From: Bacteroidota bacterium
Lineage (GTDB): Bacteria; Bacteroidota; Bacteroidia; Flavobacteriales; Flavobacteriaceae
Direction of reading: 5' to 3'
Length of the DNA: 6,413 nucleotides
Assembly: GCA_024280815.1 (NCBI GenBank)
Contig: JAJRPL010000205.1
Location: 1-6,413 of the forward strand
The translations under genes and the position numbers were made by a program. Shown one piece after another: positions 1-5,501 of the stretch; position 1 is the first letter of the stretch, and each line of letters begins with the position of its first letter. The notes beneath the pieces were generated by a model. The model did no database searches. It was not told the origin of the DNA and was given only the letters and a program-made list of their open reading frames with translations.

Positions 1-1
1 C

Positions 2-349
2 AAACCTTTGAGCTATGCTTTTTGTAGTGACACCATTTATAAGCCTGAAATCACATCAATTATTAAAGAAGTAAATTTACTGTATCATGAAGCAACTTTT
101 TTAAATGACAGGCAAGAAACAGCTGTAACAACAAAACATTCTACGGCTGAAGAAGCTGCAAAAATTGCAAAACAAGCCAATGTTGGTCAACTACTTATAG
201 GACATTACTCTAGTCGTTATAATAATTTAGATCTTTTCAAACAAGAGGCTGAAACTGTTTTTGACAACGTTATTTTAGCCAAAGAAGGAAAGAGTATTAA
301 AATAGACAACAAAGTTCCGAATGAACTGATTATTGCTCTCCAAAATTAA
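2..349 (+). CDS. rnz: Ribonuclease Z, C-terminal part (5' end outside window)
   Basis: This is the C-terminal part of RNase Z, the zinc-dependent metallo-beta-lactamase-fold endonuclease that cleaves the 3' trailer from tRNA precursors in the cytoplasm. The frame is open from the left edge (K-P-L-S-Y-A-F...), so the gene begins upstream; the TTG at position 8 is an internal Leu codon, not a start. Visible family motifs in order are SYAFCSDT, whose Asp is the bridging metal ligand; YHEATF; KHSTAEEAA, the HST motif of the RNase Z branch; and IGHYSSRY, whose His is the last metal ligand. About 115 residues are present, roughly the last third of a family member of about 300 residues. The metal-binding HxHxDH motif must lie outside the window. 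It ends 103 bases before the symporter start, with no clear terminator between. Identification is secure from the motifs; nothing suggests damage. Confidence 0.95.
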   Translation, partial: KPLSYAFCSDTIYKPEITSIIKEVNLLYHEATFLNDRQETAVTTKHSTAEEAAKIAKQANVGQLLIGHYSSRYNNLDLFKQEAETVFDNVILAKEGKSIKIDNKVPNELIIALQN

Positions 350-388
350 TGCTTACCACAACTTAATCACGACATTTAACGCACAAAA

Positions 389-419
389 TTTGGCATACTC
401 CCTTTTTTTTATGATATTG
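389..419 (+). promoter_or_regulatory. Possible promoter of the symporter gene
   Basis: The spacer between rnz and the symporter contains TTTG (389-392) followed, 19 bases later, by TGATATTG (412-419). That fits the Bacteroidetes sigma-A pattern TTTG / TAnnTTTG in spacing, but matches the downstream box in only four of six fixed positions. A run of eight T (403-410) lies in the spacer between the two boxes. The same stretch also starts with TTGGCATA, like the -24 half of a sigma-54 promoter, but the -12 GC at the right distance is replaced by TT, so that reading is weaker. The rest of 350-452 shows nothing else I can support; a 7-base inverted repeat (413-419 with 444-450) is too weak to call. 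The promoter assignment is inference. Confidence 0.3.
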
Positions 420-452
420 CGGAATAGAAAACTAAAATTAACCCAATATCCC

Positions 453-2048
453 ATGAAGAAAAAAATACTATACTTACTATTTTTAATAAGCCCAGTACTA
501 ACCTTTGCTCAAGAAGCTGTTAAAGAAGGGCTAGATCAAAAAATTGATAGAGTATTTGGAAACGCTACAGGTTGGTTTGTAGAGGGTATCTTTTATCAAA
601 TTCCTTTTACAGATGACATTAAAATTTATTGGGTATTATTTCCTTTAATTTTAGGAGCTACCTATTTTACATTCTATTTCAATTTTATCAATTTCAGAGG
701 TTTTTTTACCTCCGTAAATATAGTAAGAGGTAAATATGATGATCTTGACCATCATGAATCAATGGTTATTGCAGGTGATCCAACTCCTGGAGGAGATGCT
801 ATTGAAACCGCTGCTATTGAAGGTCATGAAGGTGAAGTTTCTCATTTTCAAGCACTAACTGCCGCTTTGTCTGCTACTGTTGGTTTGGGTAATATTGCTG
901 GAGTTGCTATTGCCGTGTCAATTGGGGGGGCTGGTGCTACTTTTTGGATGATTGTAGCAGGGTTACTTGGTATGGCTTCAAAATTTGTCGAATGTACACT
1001 AGGAGTAAAATATAGAGATATTGAGGCTGACGGAACTGTATATGGTGGACCGATGTACTACCTAACTAAAGGACTAAAGGCAAAAGGACTTGGAGGCTTA
1101 GGAAAGGTATTAGCAGGTGTATTTGCTGTTTTTGTTATTGGAGGGTCTTTTGGTGGTGGAAATATGTTTCAAGTAAATCAAGCTTTTAAAATAGTTGAAC
1201 ATATTACAGGTGGCGAAGCTTCTTTCTTATTTGGTAAAGGATGGTTATTTGGTATTATAATGGCAGTACTGGTAGGTATTGTTATTATTGGAGGAATCAA
1301 AAAAATAGCAAAAGTAACCGATAAGATTGTTCCATTTATGGTGGTCATTTATGTCGCTGCCTCATTATTTGTTATCATTTCAAAATATAACATGGTAGGT
1401 GATGCTTTTATGCAAATTTTTAATGGTGCATTTAGCCCAGAAGGTGTTGCTGGTGGCTTTGTTGGAGTATTAGTACAAGGGTTTAGACGAGCTGCATTTT
1501 CTAATGAAGCTGGTGTAGGATCTGCTTCAATTGCACATGCCGCTGTAAAAACAAAATATCCTGCCTCTGAAGGTATGGTTGCACTACTTGAACCATTTAT
1601 TGACACTGTAGTTGTTTGTACAATGACCGCTTTGGTTTTAGTTATAACAGGTAATGTTGCTGCTGAAAATGCTTCATTAGATGATGCAGGTGCTATTTTA
1701 TTAACTTCAGGAGCTTTTGCTTCAGTTATTTCTTGGTTTCCTTATGTATTAACTATAGCTGTAGTTTTATTTGCATTTTCTACGATGATTTCTTGGTCAT
1801 ATTATGGTTTTCAAGGATGGGCTTACCTTTTTGGTAGAACAAAAAAAATGGAATATGCTTATAAATTATTATTTCTAGTATTTGTTGTTATTGGTTCAGC
1901 AGCAAGTATGGGGTCTGTTATAGGATTTTCAGATGCCATGATTTTTGCCATGATGGTTCCTAATATGGTAGGCTTAGTATTATTAGCCCCAAAAGTTAAA
2001 GAGGAACTCACAAAATACATGAATGCTATTAAATCAAGAAAGAGCTAA
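453..2048 (+). CDS. Alanine/glycine:cation symporter, AGCS family
   Basis: This 531-residue inner-membrane protein belongs to the AGCS (sodium:alanine symporter) family, which takes up alanine or glycine with Na+ or H+. Diagnostic stretches are HFQALTAALSATVGLGNIAG (131-150), the signature region IGGAGATFWMIVAGLLG (157-173), YGGPMYY (197-203), RRAAFSNEAGVGSASIAHAA (345-364) and FSTMISWSYYGFQGWAYLFG (442-461). About ten to eleven hydrophobic segments follow one another. The ATG at 453 is chosen because it begins a clean signal-peptide-like segment (MKKKILYLLFLISPVLTFAQ, likely cut before Q20). The frame is open back to 333, but those extra 40 residues are not family-like and would overlap rnz. 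Between the first membrane segment and GEVSHFQAL lies an acidic, Gly-rich loop (about 93-130). Codons 158-159 form a run of seven G. The exact amino acid and ion carried cannot be told from sequence. Confidence 0.93.
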   Translation: MKKKILYLLFLISPVLTFAQEAVKEGLDQKIDRVFGNATGWFVEGIFYQIPFTDDIKIYWVLFPLILGATYFTFYFNFINFRGFFTSVNIVRGKYDDLDHHESMVIAGDPTPGGDAIETAAIEGHEGEVSHFQALTAALSATVGLGNIAGVAIAVSIGGAGATFWMIVAGLLGMASKFVECTLGVKYRDIEADGTVYGGPMYYLTKGLKAKGLGGLGKVLAGVFAVFVIGGSFGGGNMFQVNQAFKIVEHITGGEASFLFGKGWLFGIIMAVLVGIVIIGGIKKIAKVTDKIVPFMVVIYVAASLFVIISKYNMVGDAFMQIFNGAFSPEGVAGGFVGVLVQGFRRAAFSNEAGVGSASIAHAAVKTKYPASEGMVALLEPFIDTVVVCTMTALVLVITGNVAAENASLDDAGAILLTSGAFASVISWFPYVLTIAVVLFAFSTMISWSYYGFQGWAYLFGRTKKMEYAYKLLFLVFVVIGSAASMGSVIGFSDAMIFAMMVPNMVGLVLLAPKVKEELTKYMNAIKSRKS

Positions 2049-2065
2049 TCTCTAATTCATTCTAA

Positions 2066-2974
2066 ATGAAAAATTTTAAATCCCATTTCTGGTATAACAA
2101 TAGCCAACGAAATGGGATTTTCTTTTTAGCAATACTCATTATTGCCTTACAACTTGTTTTCTTTTTCGTAGATTTCTCTAGAGAGGATACAACCGAAGCA
2201 AATTCCTTAGAAATTCTAAAATTTCAACAAGAAATTGACTCTCTAAAACAATTAAAATTAGCAACTAAAAAAACTAATATTTATCCTTTCAATCCGAGTT
2301 TTTTGACAGATTTTAAAGGCTATCAATTAGGATTATCAACAGAAGAAATTGATAGGTTATTATTACATAGAGTAAAAGGAAACTATATAAACTCTTCAAA
2401 AGAATTTCAACAAGTCACAAAAATATCAGATAGCTTATTAGTTATAATCTCACCACTTTTTAAATTTCCTGATTGGATTTCTAATAAAAAACGTGATATA
2501 TTTCAATCCCGAAACTTCGGGAGTAACAAAGCGAGCGAAGTATCTCAAAAAAAAGAACCTGTTACTCTTCATAGTAAGAAAGACCTCAATACTGCAACTA
2601 CAAAAGACTTACAAACCATCAATGGCATAGGAGAAAAACTATCTGAACGCATTATAAAGTATCGCGAAAAATTAGGAGGTTTTCTACTCAACCAGCAACT
2701 GTACGAAGTTTACTATTTAGATGCTGAAGTTGCTGCAAAAGTTTTAGAACGATTCAAAATTATAGAAAAGCCTATAATTAAAAAGATAAATGTAAATACA
2801 GCCACCTTTAAAGAAGTATTATCTATTGTGTATATAGACTATGATCTTACCAAAAAAATATTTGAATATAGAGATGAAGTGGCTGAAATTCAATCGCTAG
2901 AAGAATTGAAGGGAATTGATGGGTTTCCACTAGAAAAATTCGATAGAATAATCTTATATTTGGATGCAAAATAA
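2066..2974 (+). CDS. Membrane-anchored ComEA-like helix-hairpin-helix protein
   Basis: This 302-residue protein has one N-terminal membrane segment (about 18-36, IFFLAILIIALQLVFFFVDF) and a body of helix-hairpin-helix (HhH) units, which bind DNA backbone non-specifically. The clearest unit is DLNTATTKDLQTINGIGEKL (173-192) followed by RIIKYREKLGGF. A second (241-302, INVNTATFKEV...) keeps the NTA start and YRD but its hairpin is degenerate (VYIDYDL instead of a GIG turn). An earlier region (75-136, YPFNPSFL...GYQLGLSTEEIDRLL...ISPLFKFPDW) resembles the HhH-like N-terminal unit of flavobacterial relatives. ComEA receives incoming DNA in natural transformation; that role here is inference, as no other competence gene is in view. 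The ATG at 2066 is the only Met codon in the gene, which settles the start. No Shine-Dalgarno sequence is visible. It starts 17 bases after the symporter and ends 6 before the dehydrogenase. The linker 147-161 is encoded by a repeat-like block. Confidence 0.85.
   Translation: MKNFKSHFWYNNSQRNGIFFLAILIIALQLVFFFVDFSREDTTEANSLEILKFQQEIDSLKQLKLATKKTNIYPFNPSFLTDFKGYQLGLSTEEIDRLLLHRVKGNYINSSKEFQQVTKISDSLLVIISPLFKFPDWISNKKRDIFQSRNFGSNKASEVSQKKEPVTLHSKKDLNTATTKDLQTINGIGEKLSERIIKYREKLGGFLLNQQLYEVYYLDAEVAAKVLERFKIIEKPIIKKINVNTATFKEVLSIVYIDYDLTKKIFEYRDEVAEIQSLEELKGIDGFPLEKFDRIILYLDAK
2078..2127 (+). terminator. Intrinsic-terminator-like hairpin inside the comEA-like gene
   Basis: AAATCCCATTTC (2078-2089) and GAAATGGGATTT (2109-2120) form a perfect 12-base-pair stem around a 19-base loop. 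The loop can add a further TGG/CCA pairing (2090-2092 with 2104-2106). The stem runs straight into TTTTCTTTTT (2118-2127), the shape of a Rho-independent terminator. It starts 30 bases after the symporter stop, so it is well placed to end that transcript, yet it lies wholly within codons 5-21 of the downstream gene. The fold is read directly from sequence; terminator activity is inferred. Its mirror strand lacks an equally good U-tract. Confidence 0.7.
2504..2546. repeat. Self-complementary repeat-like block inside the comEA-like gene
   Basis: This 43-base block is visibly richer in G and C than its surroundings. It contains the inverted repeat TCCCGAA-AC-TTCGGGA (2507-2522). An alternative pairing is possible between ACTTCG (2514-2519) and CGAAGT (2536-2541), which would compete with the first. 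It is followed by a run of eight A (2547-2554). In frame it encodes QSRNFGSNKASEVSQ (147-161), a low-complexity linker between the FPDW-ended N-terminal unit and the first clear HhH motif. The composition and pairing are seen directly. From memory, similar 'cccgaaacttcggga...gcgagcgaag' blocks recur in flavobacterial genomes, but only one copy is in this window, so calling it a dispersed repeat is inference. Confidence 0.5.
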
Positions 2975-2980
2975 TCACTC

Positions 2981-4147
2981 ATGAATACATTATATTTCAC
3001 AGAAGAACATGAATCTTTTAGACAAAGTTTTAAAGAGTTTCTTCAAAAAGAAGTTGTTCCTCACATAGAAAAATGGGAAAAAGATGGTAAAATAGAACGT
3101 TTTATTTGGAAGAAGGTAGGTGAAATGGGTTATTTTGGACTCAACTCACCGGAAGAATATGGCGGAATGGGTTTAGATCTTTTTTATACTACTATATTTT
3201 TAGAAGAATTACAAAAAATAAATTCTAGCGGGTTTGCTGCTGCTATGTGGGCACATGCTTATTTGGCAATGACTCACATCAACAAAGAAGGAGATGACAG
3301 AATTAAAAAAGCTTATCTAACACCAAGTATTGAAGGTGAAAAAATAGGTTGTTTATGTATTACAGAACCTTTTGGAGGTTCTGATGTTGCTGGTATGCGA
3401 ACCACAGCTATAAAAAAAGGAAATACATACGTAATTAATGGTTCAAAAACATTTATTACCAATGGTGTTTATGCAGATTATATGGTCGTAGCTGCTAAGA
3501 CTCAACCCGAATTAGGGAACAAGGGAATGAGTATTTTTATTATAGACAGTAACACCGCTGGAATTTCAACAACCAAACTTGATAAGTTGGGTTGGCGTGC
3601 TTCTGACACTGCTGAAATTGCTTTTGATAATGTCATTATACCTGCTGAAAATTTAATGGGAGAAGAAGGTAAAGGCTTTCCATATATTATGCAACATTTT
3701 GCTCTAGAGCGTTTAGTCATGGCTATTAATGCACATGCCAGATCTGAATACGCAATTGAATATGCAATACAATACATGAGTGAAAGACAAGCTTTTGGTA
3801 AAACTATTGATAAATTTCAGGCATTGCGTCACAAAATAGCTGAAATGTCTAGTGAAGTTGAAATGTGTAAAACATTTAATTATTCTGTTATTAAACGCTT
3901 AAATGAAGGAGAATATGTAGTAAAAGAAGCGACAATGGCCAAATTGGTTTCAACTAAAATTGCAGATCAAGTGGCCTATGAATGCTTGCAATTATTAGGC
4001 GGTTATGGCTATATGGAAGATTACCCATTGGCAAGGTTATTTAGAGACAGCCGTTTAGGGCCAATTGGAGGCGGCACTAGTGAAATTTTAAAAGAAATTA
4101 TTGCTAAAATTGTAATTGATAAGAAGGAGTATAAGCCAAGCACTTAA
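2981..4147 (+). CDS. Acyl-CoA dehydrogenase, LCAD/IVD-like active site
   Basis: This complete 388-residue FAD flavoenzyme, of normal family length, oxidises an acyl-CoA to the 2-enoyl-CoA and passes electrons to electron-transfer flavoprotein. It is probably cytoplasmic. Domains in order are an alpha-helical N-terminal domain (about 5-118), the beta domain with the FAD/substrate signature CITEPFGGSDVAGM (126-139) and YVINGSKTFITNG (150-162), and the C-terminal helical domain with SERQAFGKTIDKFQALRHKIAEM (268-289, read as SERQAFGKTIDKF then QALRHKIAEM) and LQLLGGYGYMEDYP (336-349). At the usual catalytic site of short- and medium-chain enzymes (IYEGT) it reads IGGGT, with Gly364 in place of Glu. 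Instead Glu243 in FALERLVMA occupies the position used by long-chain and isovaleryl-CoA dehydrogenases. Chain length or branched substrate cannot be decided; fatty-acid or branched-chain amino-acid breakdown are both possible. It starts 6 bases after the comEA-like stop, suggesting co-transcription. Confidence 0.93.
   Translation: MNTLYFTEEHESFRQSFKEFLQKEVVPHIEKWEKDGKIERFIWKKVGEMGYFGLNSPEEYGGMGLDLFYTTIFLEELQKINSSGFAAAMWAHAYLAMTHINKEGDDRIKKAYLTPSIEGEKIGCLCITEPFGGSDVAGMRTTAIKKGNTYVINGSKTFITNGVYADYMVVAAKTQPELGNKGMSIFIIDSNTAGISTTKLDKLGWRASDTAEIAFDNVIIPAENLMGEEGKGFPYIMQHFALERLVMAINAHARSEYAIEYAIQYMSERQAFGKTIDKFQALRHKIAEMSSEVEMCKTFNYSVIKRLNEGEYVVKEATMAKLVSTKIADQVAYECLQLLGGYGYMEDYPLARLFRDSRLGPIGGGTSEILKEIIAKIVIDKKEYKPST
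4095..4122 (+). repeat. Direct repeat copy 1, inside the dehydrogenase 3' end
   Basis: This 28-base stretch, encoding EIIAKIVID near the dehydrogenase C-terminus, is repeated exactly at 4184-4211 in the following spacer; the two copies start 89 bases apart. It is the functional coding copy, since IIAKIVI is an ordinary end for this protein family. Its core TTGCTAAAATT (4101-4111) is complementary to 4162-4172, so it can pair with the inverted copy in the spacer. Confidence 0.85.
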
Positions 4148-4161
4148 CTTTACAAGATGAT

Positions 4162-4200
4162 AATTTTAGCAAAAATAAATCCAAAATTATTGCTAAAATT
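4162..4200. repeat. Inverted repeat in the dehydrogenase-propeller spacer
   Basis: AATTTTAGCAA (4162-4172) and TTGCTAAAATT (4190-4200) form an 11-base-pair AT-rich stem, extendable by a U-G and an A-U pair (4161/4201, 4160/4202), with a 17-base loop. It begins 15 bases after the dehydrogenase stop. No T-run follows on the + strand, so it is a poor terminator candidate, though it could protect a 3' end. The left arm can alternatively pair with copy 1 of the direct repeat (4101-4111). The rest of this 93-base spacer (4148-4240) shows no gene. Confidence 0.55.
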
Positions 4201-4211
4201 GTAATTGATAA
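4184..4211 (+). repeat. Direct repeat copy 2, non-coding relic in the spacer
   Basis: This exact 28-base copy of the dehydrogenase 3' end lies in the spacer. Read in the matching frame it gives IIAKIVIDK and then stays open through PKTNNHSVTND to a TAA at 4246-4248, eight bases inside the next gene. It therefore looks like a leftover second 3' end rather than a gene. The copy includes TAAAATTG (4194-4201), which matches the Bacteroidetes -7 box TAnnTTTG at five of six fixed positions, 39 bases before the propeller ATG. No good TTTG lies at the expected distance upstream, so promoter use is only a possibility. Confidence 0.8.
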
Positions 4212-4240
4212 ACCAAAAACAAATAACCATTCAGTAACTA

Positions 4241-5497
4241 ATGATTAAAACGCATACAATCATCACTATTCTAACAAAAATAATACTAGTATTAATTACT
4301 CTATTTCTTTCTTTAAATATATCTTCTCAATCAATTACAGAAGTATCAATAGCTCCATCAGAAAAAAATCAATTTTCAAACAATCAAATTCCAATAGTAG
4401 ATGACCTGTTAGTAAATCAAGATTTTAGGCCAGTAATTGATAATGTTTTACCAGACAATATACTTTTTACCTATTCATTTGAAAGTAAATTAGAAGCTTA
4501 CAATCTTGATAGTAAAATAAAAATATGGTCTTTTGAGTCAAAAGACTCAGTAAAAGGCACAAAAACTAATAAATTCACTATCCATAAAGGTACAATATAT
4601 ATTCCTTTTGAAAATGGAGAAATACATGCTATTAACGGACTTACAGGAGAAGGTTATTGGAAAAGCACAACTGGAATCAATCTTAAAACATCAGTTCTTA
4701 GTGGACAAAAACCTGTAATTTTTAATGAAAAAGTTTATATCACTTCTTCAAACAAGAATGTTTATGCATTAAATATTAAAAATGGTGAATTAGAATGGAA
4801 TTATAAGTTGGACTATGAATACAATCATGTTCCATCTTTAATTTCACATAATAAATTATTTATACCCAATGCTCCTTTTGTATATAGTTTTGATGCAGAA
4901 ACCGGAAGACCTATCTATAAAAGAGGCTTTAAAAGAGCAATGTACTCTACACCTACTTCAAATAGTAAATCTATTTTTATTGCCAATGAATCAGATATGT
5001 TATTTGCTTTAAACCCTGAGACTTTAGCTATTTTATGGGAGTTTACTTTAGAAGACAATCAATATAGTATTAAAGAAAAATTAAAAACAGATGAACATAA
5101 TGTCTATATAGCCACTTGTTCATTTGGTGATTCAGGGACTGCTTCTGTGTATTGCTTAAATGAAGCCAACGGAGAAAAAAAATGGAAAACAAATTTTAAG
5201 GATACAGATATTGAATATATTAAGCTTTTTAACAATAGCATCTTCGGGTACACTAAAAAAGGATTGCTTTTTGAATTGGATAAAAATTCAGGAAAATCAC
5301 TTCAGAATATTCAGCTAAAAAACCGTCCTGTTTCTAATTTAGAAATGTATAAAAAAGATGCATTATTATACTTTTCAAAAAAGGGAGTTATTATACTTAA
5401 TCTAAAAACAAAAAGAGAAACTATTTTATTTAAAGTTGAGAAAGCAACTTCATCAGAAACCGATTCTTATATTAAACTCAGTAATAATCTCAACTAA
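4241..5497 (+). CDS. Exported PQQ-like beta-propeller protein (BamB-like fold)
   Basis: This 418-residue protein has an N-terminal hydrophobic segment (about 7-27, IITILTKIILVLITLFLSL) that acts as signal peptide or membrane anchor, followed by NISSQS, a plausible cleavage area. There is no lipobox Cys. The remainder carries eight PQQ-type strand repeats beginning near residues 84, 128, 174, 214, 254, 303, 343 and 383. The best are VYALNIKNGELEWNYKL, LFALNPETLAILWEFTL and VYCLNEANGEKKWKTNFK. Eight such units fit an eight-bladed propeller like that of BamB or quinoproteins, but residues needed for PQQ cofactor binding are not evident, so an enzyme role is not supported. It probably acts in the periplasm or at the envelope as a binding scaffold; its partner is unknown. 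The ATG at 4241 immediately precedes the signal segment. It ends 4 bases from the stop of the convergent tRNA nucleotidyltransferase gene. I do not recognise a specific named gene. Confidence 0.82.
   Translation: MIKTHTIITILTKIILVLITLFLSLNISSQSITEVSIAPSEKNQFSNNQIPIVDDLLVNQDFRPVIDNVLPDNILFTYSFESKLEAYNLDSKIKIWSFESKDSVKGTKTNKFTIHKGTIYIPFENGEIHAINGLTGEGYWKSTTGINLKTSVLSGQKPVIFNEKVYITSSNKNVYALNIKNGELEWNYKLDYEYNHVPSLISHNKLFIPNAPFVYSFDAETGRPIYKRGFKRAMYSTPTSNSKSIFIANESDMLFALNPETLAILWEFTLEDNQYSIKEKLKTDEHNVYIATCSFGDSGTASVYCLNEANGEKKWKTNFKDTDIEYIKLFNNSIFGYTKKGLLFELDKNSGKSLQNIQLKNRPVSNLEMYKKDALLYFSKKGVIILNLKTKRETILFKVEKATSSETDSYIKLSNNLN
4528..4546. repeat. 19-base palindrome inside the propeller gene
   Basis: GTCTTTTGA (4528-4536) and TCAAAAGAC (4538-4546) are perfect inverted repeats around a single central G. 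An overlapping hairpin, TGAGTC-AAAA-GACTCA (4534-4549), can form instead. The block codes for part of WSFESKDSV, at the end of the first blade repeat. It could be a protein-binding site or chance; nothing nearby supports a role. Confidence 0.4.
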
Positions 5498-5501
5498 AAA
5501 A

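Noticed and set aside
333..452. Upstream extension of the symporter by 40 residues (TTG at 333 or ATG at 411)
   Set aside because: It would overlap rnz or the promoter region, and it places 40 non-family residues before a clean signal peptide starting at 453.
697..712. Hairpin GAGGT / ACCTC around a T-run in the symporter gene
   Set aside because: The stem is only five base pairs, the T-run is in the loop, and it is within coding sequence; too weak for a terminator.
1349..1606. 85-codon open frame on the minus strand within the symporter gene
   Set aside because: It lies entirely inside a well-supported coding region, its protein shows no family pattern, and it mirrors the symporter's codons.
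3502..3777. 91-codon open frame on the minus strand within the dehydrogenase gene
   Set aside because: It is a shadow of conserved dehydrogenase sequence, with no recognisable domain or start context.
4160..4202. Spacer hairpin as a Rho-independent terminator for the dehydrogenase
   Set aside because: The stem is AT-rich and no U-tract follows on the plus strand, so terminator function is not supported; it is kept only as an inverted repeat.
4184..4248. Short open frame reading IIAKIVIDKPKTNNHSVTND in the spacer
   Set aside because: It has no start codon and is explained as a duplicated fragment of the dehydrogenase 3' end.
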